Of a DNA stretch of 64,000 nt, positions 1 to 11,679 are shown in pieces. The DNA is from Lepidostoma basale (Eukaryota; Arthropoda; Insecta; Trichoptera; Lepidostomatidae): contig JAHDVF020001302.1 in NCBI GenBank assembly GCA_022606425.2, forward strand, positions 124,001 through 188,000, given 5' to 3'. Position 1 is the first letter of the stretch. Every line of letters starts with the position of its first letter. The notes under the pieces are model-generated. The model made no database searches. It was not told the DNA's origin and saw only the letters and a list, made by a program, of their open reading frames with translations. The translations under genes and the position numbers were made by a program.

Positions 1-1170
1 AACTACAAGATGGTAACGAGTTACCGAAACCGGGCAAAATTATAAGATCAAGTGGAATAAATCTGAACATATTTGTATTGTAAAAATGGAACTTCTACTG
101 AAACTAAAATAAAAATAACATTAATATTTTTTTGCACATAATTTGGTTGCCACCAAAAATCGCACCAATATTTGAATGACAGATGAAAATCATTTGTTTG
201 AGACAATTTATATAACGAACTTATAACTTTTTTGAGTATTTAAAGTACCTATCGGGTTTTAGTTAACAATATGTTTATATTAACAATACATTCAAACTAT
301 TATAATAACACGAAAATAAATAAAACCTCTTTTTAATTGTGGTATAATACTCATTACTATCCCATTTTATAAATACTTAATAGGTAGTTTTTTTGTGTCA
401 TTTTCTCTATCTTTCTTAATTCATTAATTATTAAACAAGTTTTCACGAGCTCGGATCGAGTGCAGAGTTAATTATATCGAAGATGGTGAAATTTGTATTC
501 ATCTACAAATAAGGGATTTAATAAAGAATAAAATACGAGTCTGGTACAATTTCTCTTGTAAAAGTTCACGTTTATTAAGCGCATTTGAACTCCATGGGAT
601 ATCAACGAGTTAGAAAGCTCGCAACCCAAAACAAGCTTATGTACATCGCACCTAGTGCTTCAGATTTTTTAAGCTCATATAATTTCTAATTTTATCTATT
701 AATTACAAATTGCATTATCAAAAGATACGGGTTAACATTTCTAAACAATGCCATATAATACATCAAAATGTTTAAAAATATATGAGATAATTAACTTGGA
801 CCCTTGAGCATAAGTTGACTGAGGATTCTCAAGATCGTGATGAACGAGAATCTGAAGGGGCGTCGACCACCAAGATAAAGAGAAAGTTAGATATCTTCAT
901 CACAGGATCAAAATTGATTTCCTGCCTAAGCAGATCGCAAGATATAAAGAAGAAGATGATCTTTGGCTTAATCATTTATCACTTTTAAAGGAATACATCG
1001 ATCTTACTTCTTCCATTAATTATATATTCTTAATAAAAGAAATCAACAATCACCTTTTTAGATAATTCTATAAAACCAAAAACTAAAAAAAAACACAAGG
1101 ATATAAAAATTTATTTCCTCGGTAAATGCTGATTGTGATTTATTAATTGATCAGGAGATTGATTTACGTT
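1..1170. other. AT-rich DNA, no gene seen
   Basis: No open frame of note, no recognisable repeat and no RNA gene. The stretch at about 800-1000 is slightly richer in G and C but matches nothing I know. Confidence 0.6.
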
Positions 1171-1765
1171 TTGTATATTTTCTTCTTCTTCTCCTCCCAT
1201 CCCAACTTCATCCTCCCATCGCAGCCTTGGTCGTCCAATTTGTCTTTTACCACCTGGGTGCCACTCCAGCAATCTTTATGGGGTTCGCGATGACGACATC
1301 CTCTGCACGTCACCGGCCCATCTCATTCTATTCAGTCTGACCTGTGTAGAGAGACTGGGAGCTTTGTTAATAAAATACAGCTCGTCATTATGCCGCACTC
1401 TCCAGCCTTCACCGTCATTCACAGGTCCAAGAATTCTGCGCAGCACCCTTCTCTCAAAAGTATCCAGTTGCTCTGTGAATTTCGCTGTCATTGTCCACAC
1501 CTCACATCCATAGGTCACCTGTTTGGATGATTTTTTTATACAGGATGATTTTGGTTTTCCAGTGTACGTTTCTTGATTTGAGCGTTGGTAGTAGAGAGAA
1601 GAATGTTTTGTTGCCAATTATGATTCTTCTCTCGATTTCCTTGTGATCTTCGGTTACTTTTGTTATAGACGAGCTCAGGTAAGTGAAGTCCTCCACCATC
1701 TTAAAATTTGTATCTATCCTTGAATCTGATGGTTCGCCATGAGTTATGGGTTGCATTCCCGGTTT
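1171..1765 (-). mobile_element. LINE-E fragment, C-terminal end of reverse transcriptase ORF (broken)
   Basis: The minus strand holds two overlapping frames of one decayed protein. The upstream part (1502-1756) reads VEDFTYLSSSITK and HKEIERRI, the region just after the reverse transcriptase palm in LINE proteins. The downstream part (1276-1617) continues with YGCEVWTMTAK, FERRVLRRILGPVND and RWAGDVQRM. A frameshift near 1510-1560 separates them. The left edge (about 1180-1197) is rich in cttctt, the antisense of an A/G-rich 3' tail. It matches the copies at 34603-35108 and 59755-59905. Clade not assigned with certainty; the function in a live copy would be target-primed reverse transcription. 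Confidence 0.85.
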
Positions 1766-3204
1766 GTTTCATTATTATCCTCAATGGCTTTCACGAATAA
1801 TTTCTAAGGTAAAAATTATATGATACAACTTAAAATAATATATTTATTTGATATCAAGGGACATAGGATGTACGCTACTGATAGTATTCATTTTATGTAA
1901 CCATGTACTACATATTTTTGTGTAAAAGTTACCAAAAACCAGATTTTTTTTCCAAATAATACGGTCAACGATTATACTTATATACTTAATATTATTAAGT
2001 AAAATGAACATTATTCATATTTATACGTAAATAAATAGATAAATAATGTCAATATTTATATAGAATGATAGTTAACATTTAAATGTTTCACACTCCATAT
2101 TAGTTTGTATACAATTAAGTGACGCATAAAATAATGTGCCATTATTTATCGCTTCATAATAATAATAGGCATTACGTGATAGTACAATACTAGTATTTTC
2201 ATATGCCATTAAGTAGTAATTCCTACGTAGACATAGGTATTCTTTAAACCAGGTATGCAAATGTTATTATCACGGGTACCTATGTATTTTACTATAACAA
2301 GTCTTGAGGTATTAAATACAAATAAACCTCTTACTGCCACAAGAGTCATGAGATCATGCTTATTATTATTGCTGAGCATCGCTGTGCAATCCTGTGCATA
2401 CAATTTTTTTAATCATAAAGCCAATATAAAAGCGTACTTCTAGTTTCTAGAATTCTAGAGTGCTTGTGTAAAAGCGTACTAAAATCAATATTATTTTAAA
2501 ATAATTTTACTTGAAATGATCTTGTGAGGATTCAAGTGGGGTTGTCAAGAAGGTAAAATGATTTCAATATCGGAAATTGTACAAGGTAAAGATGCATAAA
2601 TATTGAAAGGATAACGGTTCGACATTACGTAATGTTATATCTTTGTGATATACGATAATAATATATTTAAAGAAAAAAAAATGCAAATATGTTTATTGTG
2701 AATGTTTCACTTGTGAAATGAAATTTATTATCGACGGGTCAATATCCAATGTATTAAAACTGTCTTATTTACAAATTGGTGTGCCTTAGTGACACAATTA
2801 TTTGCCATACTTGTATCATGTAATTAGAGCCGATTCACATAAGGTCGATAATCGATCAGCACTTTCTCGCAGACGAATTTCACATCTGAACTAAGCAGTG
2901 GCATTTAACCCGTTACTTTACTTACATGTTTGTGAAAGTGAGAAATATTGTACAAAAATGTGTTAGTTAGTAATATGTCGTAATTCAAGCTGTAATTTGA
3001 GAATTTTCATTACATAATCAATGAGAAAATGTTAAATTCTCGGTCAAGATTCCAGAGCTTACATAAATAATTTGTAAATCCGGTAACAATGCTGATTGGA
3101 GAGAAAAAAAGTATATTTCTACGCTATTTTCAATCCAAAGCTTTGGTATGCAACAAAGTTCAACATTTTTGCTGGTTATTGTCATGCTGCTTGAGCCTTT
3201 AATA
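1766..3204. other. AT-rich DNA, no gene seen
   Basis: Only short open frames with low-complexity AT-driven composition. A small direct repeat (aaaagcgtact) occurs at about 2430 and 2470. Nothing else recognised. Confidence 0.55.
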
Positions 3205-3241
3205 GTCATAACTTTAGCCACTCTGCCATAAAGGTCGTCGA
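3205..3241 (-). mobile_element. tRNA-derived SINE, 5' head fragment
   Basis: The minus strand reads CGACGACCTTTATGGCAGAG, which matches the 5' head (including the A box) of the fuller SINE copy at 14075-14215. The rest of the element is absent. Confidence 0.45.
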
Positions 3242-4649
3242 TGTTTATATAAATACGTTTTTATTTAAATACATTAAATATAGATACACTTAACTTCTTT
3301 TAGAAAATCCATTAAAATTATCTCTTTAAATGTGTAACAAAAATTTAGGTCTTTTAAGATAACTATCAATTAGGAAGCTTCCTTGGCTTGCTACATAATG
3401 ATGAAAAGAACTCTTCAACAACATAATAATATTTATAATATTTTTTATAGTCCTTTCAATCTCATTATTTTGAATTGTAAATGTTACATATAAATCAAAT
3501 AAATGTAGAAAAGCTTGGGCTGTTAACGTGTTAGGAATCTTCACCCAAAGGTCAGCAAGAAGAGCAAATAAACTCATTTCTCATGATAAATAGAGAGCAA
3601 ACAGATGCTCTTACCAAACAAGAACCCTCCGTAGTGTGTCACGATGCTGCCAACGGTCTACGATGAGAATGCAATTAGAGCATTCTTAATGGTAGCCAAT
3701 ACAAACCGTAAACAGAATTACCTATTTGAAATACTTTAGGATGACTCCAATACTTGACTTATTTAACTATATATTTATTTACTCATTTTTTAAAAACATT
3801 GTATGTTCACACTACTTTATTACAATTTTTGAAAAATGTTTCAAATTTTACTTATCCTACTTCAGTGTAAAAATTATAACTCAACGTTTTAAATTTTTAT
3901 TTAAAAAAAATTAAAACATGGCTATTCCATATACTTATTAATCTTGACACTCATGTTTTGGATTATATTTATTTATTCTCAGTGTTCAAATTATAAAATT
4001 ATATGAAATTGAATTTAAATGAATGCAAAAAAAAACTTAAAAGTTAAAAGTAAAAATAATAATGGAATAAAGAAGTAAAGTAACATTACGGTTTCAACTA
4101 TGCCGAAAGATTGCTCCGATCATTTATAAATTGAAATATATCTCATAAATAGAACATATGAACTTATTCTGTGCCTGGTATTTTCTAAAATGCTTTTTTC
4201 ATTTTATATTGTATTAAAAGTCTAATTCGTTCTTGGAAAATGAAGTGTAATAACAGATATCTATTACTGCCGAGGTTCGTGTTCCTGTTTAATTCTTGCT
4301 CTCTGATCCGTCCGCGATAGCAGCCGGGTCGTCTGTGAGAAGCTGTTGGCTGAGAAGTCGTATTTATACCATCGTGATAAGGAGCGAGTTATGACAAATT
4401 CACTGTTCCCGGAGCCGTACAGGTGGAGGTGAGCGAATGGCTCAAGTATTTCTGAGATGACTCCAGGGAAGCCAAAAATTTAATATCGACAAGTATTATT
4501 TTTGTAAACATTAGAGTTATCCTACTGGAATAAATTAAATTACAATCAAATTAGCTAAACAATGGATTGCGCATGATTAAAATACTTTAAACCAACCAAA
4601 CTCTTTAAACTATAATTTAAAGAACCTCTCTCTATGCTAAGGAATAATC
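3242..4649. other. AT-rich DNA with a GC-richer patch
   Basis: Holds an 83-codon minus-strand open frame (3326-3577) that I do not recognise and do not call a gene. The patch at 4262-4440 is clearly richer in G and C than its surroundings but shows no long frame or repeat match. Confidence 0.4.
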
Positions 4650-4790
4650 AGATATGCTATGATAATGCCTTAGCAAACCAAAACATGATATTTCCATAAA
4701 ATATACAATATATCCATAAATTCTAGAGAACAGATGTTTTCATTTATATTTAATATATAATACGGAGTTTTACATCACTGTAAAAGAAAT
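4650..4790 (+). repeat. HF1 foldback element, right arm only
   Basis: Contains in order gataatgccttag, ccataaaatata, ttctagagaacag, atgttttcatt and ggagttttacatcactg. These are the right-arm words of the complete HF1 foldbacks at 40984-41200 and 63187-63395. The left arm is missing and the sequence is diverged. Confidence 0.7.
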
Positions 4791-4867
4791 TAAAAATAAA
4801 TTGCATCAATTAACGGCAATAATAAATTCGAATTCCATTATAACGGTCATTACATTTGAGATTTTAT

Positions 4868-4925
4868 TTTTCTCGACGTATTTCGATGTTATGACACTTT
4901 CATCCTCAGGAGAACGATATTAACT
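4868..4925 (-). ncRNA. hammerhead-like motif
   Basis: On the minus strand UCUC is followed by CUGAGGA (an intact CUGANGA core), a weak stem II region, GAAA, UACG, UC and GAGA. UCUC and GAGA can form a 4-bp stem I exactly around the core. Stem II is poor (UGA with UCA), so activity is doubtful. Likely a decayed member of the hammerhead-bearing retroelement class. Confidence 0.5.
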
Positions 4926-5559
4926 AGAAAAAATCTCTTATTTCAGTTGATTTACATATATGAACAAAAAGTGTTTTTAATACAATTTGAGAAGACCCAA
5001 AATAAGTTTTCTTAGAAAAATAAAACAAAATAACATTTCGTATGTGAATATCTATTTACAATTTTTCAAGTCTATAAATCAGTACAAATCATTTTTAGTG
5101 CAAAGTAAAAAAAATCGTAATGTATTCGGCAGCCCTGCCAAATAGTTTTTCATACACAATATTGATGATGTTGATATTTCCGGTAGAGTTATTAGATGAA
5201 GCGAGCGTTACCGGATCGCGTTATTGAAAATATTGCTTTTATTGTTTTACGTGACTGATAATCTGAGAACCGTTCTAAATTATTACTGCGGGCCAGTGCC
5301 GGCGTGAGACCCCTTTGAAGACTCCATTAATTAAATATAACGATAATTTATACTGGGTAAAAAGTCTATGAAACATGTAAAATGCGGTTATTATTACACT
5401 GAAAGATTAAAATATGATTTTTTTAAGATCTTAAAGTTTGAATTAATAACTGTATGGTAAAATTATGGAGAGTTTAAAAATACTTAATAATTATGTTGTT
5501 CTCAATTAATTAAATATACTTGTATTATATAATTATTCTACTTTGTTATAAAATCTACT
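4926..5559. other. AT-rich DNA, no gene seen
   Basis: No protein, RNA or repeat match recognised. The only GC-richer words are at 5180-5220 and 5285-5320. Confidence 0.5.
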
Positions 5560-5625
5560 TCGTGATTATGGCTTCGATTGGTTACGGCAGCTTGCTGTCA
5601 ACTCCTGGTCCAGATTTTTATTTAT
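5560..5625 (-). ncRNA. hammerhead-like motif, strongly decayed
   Basis: The minus strand carries GACAGCAAGCUGCCG followed by UAACCAAUCGAAGCC, the decayed form of the subfamily seen intact at 23328-23420 (stem II GGCAGC-AA-GCUGCC, then GAAA, CCGG, UCGAAGC). The catalytic core is lost. Confidence 0.4.
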
Positions 5626-6285
5626 TTAATTAAATATTTATATTATTTACAATGCGATTAGGCGAGTGATTTTTCTTGATCAGCCAAAATCCTCTCATAC
5701 AATGGATTTTATTATATATGTTTGACTTTGTAATTGTGTCTCACATTTAAATACAATTAATAATAAAATGTTATTATGTCTATAAGGTAGTATAATTTTA
5801 CTTATAAATCATGGGTAAAATTAACATAAAATCCGATAAGGGTGTGAAGAAAATAAGCATTAGTTTGGAAATGGTTATCGTTCTATCATCTATATTCTAT
5901 ATTATCTTTATCTATTATATAAATAATTATAAGTACCCAACTAACAGTTTCCTTGGTAAAATATCACGACCCGCCCACCGCTCGGAGCGTGTATGTCCGC
6001 ATCAAACATACTTGCCCACTGAGTAATGCCCTTGAATCACCAAGGATCAAGGCTAGTGCAGCTAGTTTTAATAATACAGATGAACCTCTCGGTCTTTATT
6101 GCTTTTCCAGAACACGTGAAATCCAAGGATAGGAGCGTTATTATTACGTAATGAAATATAATTATAGCTCTGTGTAATGGCGTGAAATAAAATCGCTCTT
6201 ATTAGATTATTCTAGAACCATTTCATTAAATACCGTGTTTTATAAATAACTCTTATATAATAATTAAATAAAACCATTTAACTAC
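5626..6285. other. AT-rich DNA with a short GC-richer patch
   Basis: A 71-codon plus-strand frame (5811-6026) starts with a hydrophobic stretch but runs into an unrelated GC-richer patch (5958-6060). I see no family signature and do not call it a gene. Confidence 0.4.
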
Positions 6286-6289
6286 TTCC

Positions 6290-6360
6290 ACTTTTGTCTT
6301 CATTTCGATAGCGACTGGTTTCGTTAGGCTCGCTGGCATCGACAGACTTGTCAGACAGAC
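6290..6360 (-). ncRNA. hammerhead-like motif, CUGUCGA subfamily
   Basis: The minus strand reads AGU-CUGUCGA-UGCCAGCGAGCCUAAC-GAAA-CCAG-UC-GCU. AGU and GCU can pair as stem I. The core differs from CUGANGA at the A6 position, so cleavage is not expected. Two other copies (28985-29065 and 43545-43590) share the same words, showing that this is a dispersed family. Confidence 0.5.
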
Positions 6361-6534
6361 AGCTATTATTTATAATGAAATTCCGTCAAGAGATATAAGT
6401 AAAATCATTCAATTATCTTAATAACTATTATATTCTCGTTTTAAAATATATACTCGCACCTGTAGTTGTATCCAAAAACAGGAATAAAAAATAAAGATAT
6501 TCAAATATAAATTAAAGATTTTTGATATGGTGAC

Positions 6535-6795
6535 CGTATTAATTTTTCTTCTTCTTCCTCCGCCTATTCCCGTCCACTCCTGGACAAAGGCCTCTTCCAT
6601 TCGCTTACATGTCACTCGGTCCTGTGCAGACTGTATCCAAGTTATTCCGACTTGTTTGTTCAGATCATCCTTCCACCGTAGTTGCGGTCGCCCTGCACTT
6701 CTCTTTGCCGTCCACGGTCTCCAAGTCAGCAGTCTTCTTGTCCATTTTTCATTTGAGCTTCTGGCTACGTGACCTGCCCATTGCCATTTTTACCG
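6535..6795 (-). mobile_element. LINE-H fragment, C-terminal end of ORF (broken)
   Basis: Minus-strand translation with frame changes gives QWAGHVARS, GRPQLRWKDDL, AQDR and EAFVQEWTGIGGG. This is the C-terminal tail typical of RTE-like endonuclease-reverse transcriptases, abundant in insects. The left edge is cttcttcttcc, the antisense of an A/G-rich 3' tail. Related copies: 48870-48960, 51075-51262 and 61858-62395. Confidence 0.8.
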
Positions 6796-7574
6796 TATTT
6801 ATTATCGATGACCGTATTTATTATCTTACGTTTATTATTAAAAATTTCTGTCTCAAATTAGAACAAACGCTTCCCTCCAGCAAAAGCTAGCCCACCCGTC
6901 TTATAGACTTACCACTTTGATTAGGTTAAAAAATGTATTGGGTCTAATTATAGCATAAAAAAAATCATCAATTTTTTTTTTTACACTGAGAGACTAGTAT
7001 TTTTTACGTTGATTTAACGAGGTGTATGTGAGTTGAAAATTGACGAGACGTGGAAATATTTAAAGGATAGTTTGTGTAGAGCAACGAAATTATCAATACA
7101 TTCTCCCTTTCCCTTCAGAAAACAGCGTGATAAACACCTAGGAATAACATGTACGGTATAAAGTATGTTCGTAAAAAGTGTCAAAAAGATTTTTTGAAAC
7201 AACGCTTTACAAAAGTTATTAAAAAATATTTATGCAATGAACATAACTTGTTTAACCCTTAACGTACCGTGTTCAAAACAAAACGCTTGCTCCCATGTGG
7301 TAAGTTCAGTTTACCGCTAACTTTATCTAAATATCAAGCATATGACTAGATGAATCAAAATTTAATTTATGTCATCTTGTAGGGAATTTCATTAGGAATA
7401 GATCGATATCTATAACATACATGGATTATTTGAAAAACATATCATTATTATTTTTTTTCTGGAACCATGCGATTTCTGATATGTAATGCGTCATAGCATA
7501 CGGGCGACTAAACATCGGGTCGGGTCGGGTCGAAACTTGTCTGCGCGCCGGGCCGGCGGGGCGATGATAAAGGC
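6796..7574. other. AT-rich DNA, no gene seen
   Basis: No recognisable coding or repeat match. At 7518-7534 the pentamer cgggt is repeated (gggtcgggtcgggtcg), followed by a short very GC-rich run to 7565. A ttaaccctt at 7253-7261 resembles a piggyBac-type TTAA end but no partner end was found. Confidence 0.4.
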
Positions 7575-7805
7575 ACCTAGGCAAAATGTATAGTACGTTC
7601 AAGACAACGAGTACGTATTAATATTTGTCCCTTTTGGTAAAGTGTTAATATTTTCACAGTTCTGATATTATTAACTTACGTGCTGCGTTTTCATCCAGTC
7701 GGTATTATTACGTACCTATTGAAAAGGTCAAAGATATAATTTATAATACGTTCAAAACAGCGAGTAAGTATTTGTCACTTTTGATAAAGTTGTAAATATT
7801 AGCAA
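7575..7805 (+). repeat. imperfect direct repeat of about 65 bp
   Basis: Two units, about 7588-7655 and 7738-7802, share tacgttcaa, acaacgag or acagcgag, and tatttgtc followed by cttttg and taaag. They are separated by about 85 bp. They may be subterminal repeats of a decayed DNA transposon; nothing decides this. Confidence 0.45.
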
Positions 7806-7989
7806 AACAAATTCTACCTTAACACGAATGAAGGTGAGGGCAGTCTTAGAAAATATTTTTTTTTGGGATGAAGGAAGTAATTTTTTGCTTTTTTTTTATT
7901 ACGAAATATTGAGAACACTTCAATGGAGGATTACATTTTTTTTTATAATATTAGGGTCCATAGGTTTTAAGAAAATCAACTTTAAATTG

Positions 7990-8170
7990 GCAGTGGAAAC
8001 TCAATTTACCACATGGCAACGCGACGGTTAATTGTTTCTCAATAGAGACGAAGACGCAAACTGAATATGGATGATCAAGGTGTTTACAGGACTTATGACC
8101 TGTCATTGGTTGGGTTAAGCGCACGCTTTATGTAATTACAACATTCCCCATTCCACCTTTGTTATGATCA
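7990..8170 (-). repeat. DR1 dispersed repeat, partial
   Basis: Antisense of the DR1 copies at 9297-9640 and 37953-38325. Shared words include tctcaatagagacgaag, aggacttatgacctgtcatt and ggttgggttaag. No coding capacity seen. Confidence 0.7.
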
Positions 8171-8195
8171 TGCATGAAAATTTTTTGGAAGATGT

Positions 8196-8245
8196 ATTAT
8201 TGTTATGATAACATAACTTGTGTTATGATAACATAACTTGTATTT
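8196..8245. repeat. tandem duplication of a 20-bp palindromic unit
   Basis: The unit gttatgataacataacttgt occurs twice in tandem. Each unit contains the palindrome ttatgataacataa. Confidence 0.7.
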
Positions 8246-8814
8246 ATGATAGCACAGTAGTTCAGATATAGTTCAGGTATCAAAAGTGTATCTTTAATTG
8301 TATGGATAAGAAGATCATTCAACATTGTATAATAAAAAAAAAATACATCCTTAAAAATTAATCAAACCATGGTTGTTTTTTTCATATTTTTCTAAAGGAA
8401 GTCAATAAGTATATTAATCTAATAGGCTTATGTATGCTCTTATTATAATACTTTGTATTCATAACTTTGAAATAATGATATATGAGGTGCAATGCTCTCT
8501 GCGATTGTGGTATGTAAGCTGTAATCCACACTAAATCATCCGTTGGGTCTAACTTAATGCTTTTACATAACAATGCTCGCGTACCTTTTAATTGTGTTTT
8601 TGTACTGTATTGTCGTATTACCTTCGTGCGATCTCCCTGCTAGATGAGCTACAGCCAGCTGTGTTAACATTTGAACAAAATTTAAATCCACTCACCCAGT
8701 ATATCACAATAATGTTTCTTTTATTACATTTTGTTACTTGTTAACTGCACATTATTTAATACTTGGAAAGATATTATTTTTCATTATTATTTTTAATAGT
8801 AAAATAAAGTTTTC
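8246..8814. other. AT-rich DNA, no gene seen
   Basis: The 63-codon minus-strand frame at 8382-8573 has no family signature. No repeat recognised. Confidence 0.5.
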
Positions 8815-9097
8815 ATTTATTCCAATGACAATTTGCATTAATGCTTCAATAATAATTTCAAGTTTTTCCTGGTGTTGGATTATTTTTAGTGTCTAATTAC
8901 AGATAATTAAAAAAACGGTGGATACGTAGAATATAAACTAAATAAACACAAATGTCCGGATCGTCCAGCTGACGACAAGTGCACCATCTAAAAGAACATG
9001 ATGTGTTAAATTATTAGCATTTTGCTATTTTATTTTAAATCATTGCATTTTATATACTCATAATTTGTTTTAGATTTATTTTGTGGACGTTGGACGT
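8815..9097 (+). mobile_element. N1 non-autonomous element, 5' part
   Basis: Matches the 5' two-thirds of N1 at 13610-14058: ttccaatga, gataattaaaaaaacggtgg, a gtgcaccatctaaaa block, and tttgttttagatttat followed by gtggacgttggacg. It stops abruptly where a SINE head in antisense begins, so the junction is a deletion or rearrangement. Confidence 0.7.
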
Positions 9098-9135
9098 ATG
9101 GCAGTCACTTTGCCACGAAGGTCGTTTGATTTTGA
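9098..9135 (-). mobile_element. tRNA-derived SINE, 5' head fragment
   Basis: Contains ggcagtcactttgccacgaaggtcg, in the same orientation as the head of the 14075-14215 copy. Fused directly to N1. Confidence 0.5.
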
Positions 9136-9296
9136 ATATTTATATTAGTATTTCAATCATTTCTTAATTGTTATTTTACGTTTCAGATATTTGAAAAAGT
9201 CTAATACGAGGCAAAACATGTATCTTTATTAAATATGATTTAACTTTCAGATAGCGAAAGCTTTTTGAAACTATAATTATCAAATTTCAACTATTA

Positions 9297-9640
9297 TATA
9301 AGCCTTTCACGTTCCATTATTAAAGATTTTCTGCTTAATGCTTACACTCAATCTTAATGGATGGCGCTAGTGTAGATTGAACTAAAAACATGTAAAGTGT
9401 TCTTCAACATTGTAGCATCAAAAATTTGTCGGACGTAGTGGTCGTAAGAAGGGCGGAATGGGGAATGTTGTTAACATAAAGGTCATAAGTCCTGTAAGCG
9501 CCTCGACCACCATATCATGTTCCCAGAAAACAATTTACATCTTCGTCTCTATTGATATACAATTAATCCTTATAAAAAAAAATTACCCGCAATGGGTAAA
9601 ATCCAGAATTTGTCTACAAGTATTTGTATACATTCAAAAT
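9297..9640 (+). repeat. DR1 dispersed repeat
   Basis: Matches 37953-38325 over almost its whole length: agcctttcac, aagattttctgctt, ggcgctagtgtagattga, gtggtcgtaag, atgttgttaacataaag, cataagtcctgtaa, acatcttcgtctctattga and gtctacaagtatttgtata. It lacks a block (taacccaaccaatgacag) found in the other copies. No long frame, no clear terminal repeats, class unknown. Confidence 0.75.
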
Positions 9641-10079
9641 GTTATTATATAATTGTTATTTTAACAATAAAATTACGTAAATGTAGTGTTCACGGAATAC
9701 TTTATCGGATTGTACTTAGCATATTGTATTATTAAATTGTGTACTGGAGTGTGTGCTGTATATCACAACATTCTCATTATGATGTCACGACTCACGAAAG
9801 GTCTCCCGTGCTTGTGCCTTACCCGGTACCGTCTCCGGGGTTAAATAGGTTGCTCCTCAATGGACGATCCCCATTTTATTGGATCGGCTGTTTTGTTCGT
9901 TCGAAAATTTTGACTTTTCATTTGTAAATAGAGCAGTTTATCAAGTATCTGTTGCCATGTCTTATTCATTGGTATTATAGTTAACAATAAAACATACCTA
10001 GTTGTGTACAAATGATTAATTTATATGTGATTCATTATTTGGTCATGTGAATTGAACTTTACATTTAATTTACGTTTTC
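9641..10079. other. unique AT-rich DNA with a GC-richer patch
   Basis: The patch at 9780-9905 is GC-richer and open for 62 codons but carries no recognisable motif. Confidence 0.4.
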
Positions 10080-10091
10080 AAAAACTTACAT

Positions 10092-10239
10092 AACTAACTA
10101 ACTAACTAACCATCACGCCGTCTCCCCGAAAGGGTAGGCAGAAAGAATGGACTGTCACACTTTTACTGATGCGGCACTCCATCCTTCTCTTTTCGCCCCG
10201 CGGGAGACGCGGTGTGATGGGTTGCGAACCTCATCGCCA
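10092..10239 (-). mobile_element. N1 element, 5'-truncated, with target-site duplication
   Basis: Minus-strand copy of the N1 3' end: ggcgatgaggttcgcaaccc, atcacaccgcgtctcccgcg, gcagtccattctttctgcc, the conserved hairpin, gacggcgtgatgg and a (TTAG)4 tail. It is flanked by the 12-bp duplication aaaaacttacat at 10080-10091 and 10240-10251. Truncation at the 5' side plus a duplicated target is what LINE-driven target-primed reverse transcription produces. Confidence 0.9.
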
Positions 10240-10251
10240 AAAAACTTACAT

Positions 10252-10492
10252 TCAAAAATAATTGTCTTTATTGTTATTTTAATAATTATGTGAAACATCT
10301 TTTATTGGTATCTTATATTAATAATTTGTATTTTACTCCGCAAACATACAAGACATTACTTATAATAATTCAATCACAGATTAAATTACATTTTCGTTGT
10401 CTTTCCTTTTGACTTATTAAGAACGAGGCTAGTTTCATAAAAAAATGTTCATGTAGATATTTCTATTTTACTGATTATAATTTCCTTTTTTT
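10252..10492. other. AT-rich DNA, no gene seen
   Basis: Nothing recognised. Confidence 0.5.
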
Positions 10493-10640
10493 AAAACAAT
10501 GATGTAAAACTCCACATTAAACAATTATTAAAGACTGAAAAATGGCGTTTCTTAAAAAAAATATTATATTTTATTAATTCCCATAGAAAACAGATGTTTT
10601 CATAAGCAATTTGATGGGACAAGTAATCCCATGGCCATAC
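10493..10640 (+). repeat. HF1 foldback element, decayed
   Basis: Starts with acaatgatgtaaaactccac and ends with cccatagaaaacagatgttttcat. The middle is strongly diverged and the hammerhead-like centre is lost. Confidence 0.6.
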
Positions 10641-11679
10641 AACTTTTTATGAGCTATAGCTTCTTTACTCGTTCACAGTTCTTAATACATATATAATAAG
10701 TTTATGGGTCATATAAAGCTCTTTTGATTGGTGCTGTACATGGTGTAGGTTCTACACTACACCTAGTGTGGGTTCACAGGACATTTTTTTTATATTTTGT
10801 GTCTGAGCTACATACAGACACTAGCTTGATCGTGGTGTAATTGATTCATAGTCATATAAGTATTTTTAATAAAAAAACATTTTGTTATTTGGTAAGTAAT
10901 CCATATTTGTTTTTCTTGAATAGAATGATGCAAGCCAATGAACATTTTTGTTTACCTTTTATGATCGCGATTGAGTGCTTAGAACTAATTTTAGATATTC
11001 CATAAAGTGCATCGCGAATGCATTGCATCACACACGACCTTCTTTGAAACCTAAAAAATGTGCATCATCACAACCAAAACTATAAATTATTATTTGCACC
11101 GCATATTCGGCGCCAAGCACGGCTCATGTTTCTGTGAATAATGATAGCAGTTTTATCTCACGAAAAAATGTTCTGATCGAAACAAAAAGTAAATCTGAAT
11201 CATATGTAATTTTGAAGTTGTTCCCGTGACTGACACTGCAAAGGACAAAAAAAACAGTAATAGCGCTTCATTATATCCTTTTTTGTAGCTACCCTCTCGA
11301 ACAATTCGTCACATCTCATAAATTACGAGCAGCGGTTTGCTATTCGTGTCCTTTTAGTAGGTGAAAATGTTTACCTGGATATTCTCATAGAGGTGAAGTC
11401 TATTGAATTCTGAATACACACTTATTGAAAGATCACCGAAGTGCATTACTCTCTATTAAAACACAATTTTAGTAGATACATATTTAAGCTGCACATAAGA
11501 ATTTCACTATTTTTGTAAAACAGTGTGTTTTGTTTCAAAACACAATAAAAGTGAATTTTTTTTGCCATTGAATACCCATACTACTCGTATTTATCGCTCA
11601 ATAAAATATATTTACTTGAACCGAATTTCTTTAATACATATTGGATAAATATTAAATTATTTATATTTTTACAGTTATA
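10641..11679. other. unique AT-rich DNA, no gene seen
   Basis: No coding signature on either strand. Slightly GC-richer around 10980-11130 and 11270-11360 without a recognisable match. Confidence 0.5.

Noticed and set aside
3326..3577. 83-codon minus-strand open frame as a gene
   Set aside because: No family word, no start context or partner exon, and it lies in AT-rich DNA where such frames arise by chance.
5811..6026. Small membrane protein with an N-terminal hydrophobic segment
   Set aside because: The hydrophobic stretch is Ile/Tyr-rich AT sequence and the C-terminal half runs into an unrelated GC-richer patch.
7253..7810. Complete piggyBac-type transposon
   Set aside because: Only a ttaaccctt word and a direct repeat; no second terminal inverted repeat or transposase words found.
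10089..10112. Telomeric repeat
   Set aside because: The repeat is TTAG/CTAA (4 bp) attached to LINE-A and N1 ends, not the insect TTAGG telomere unit, and it is short.
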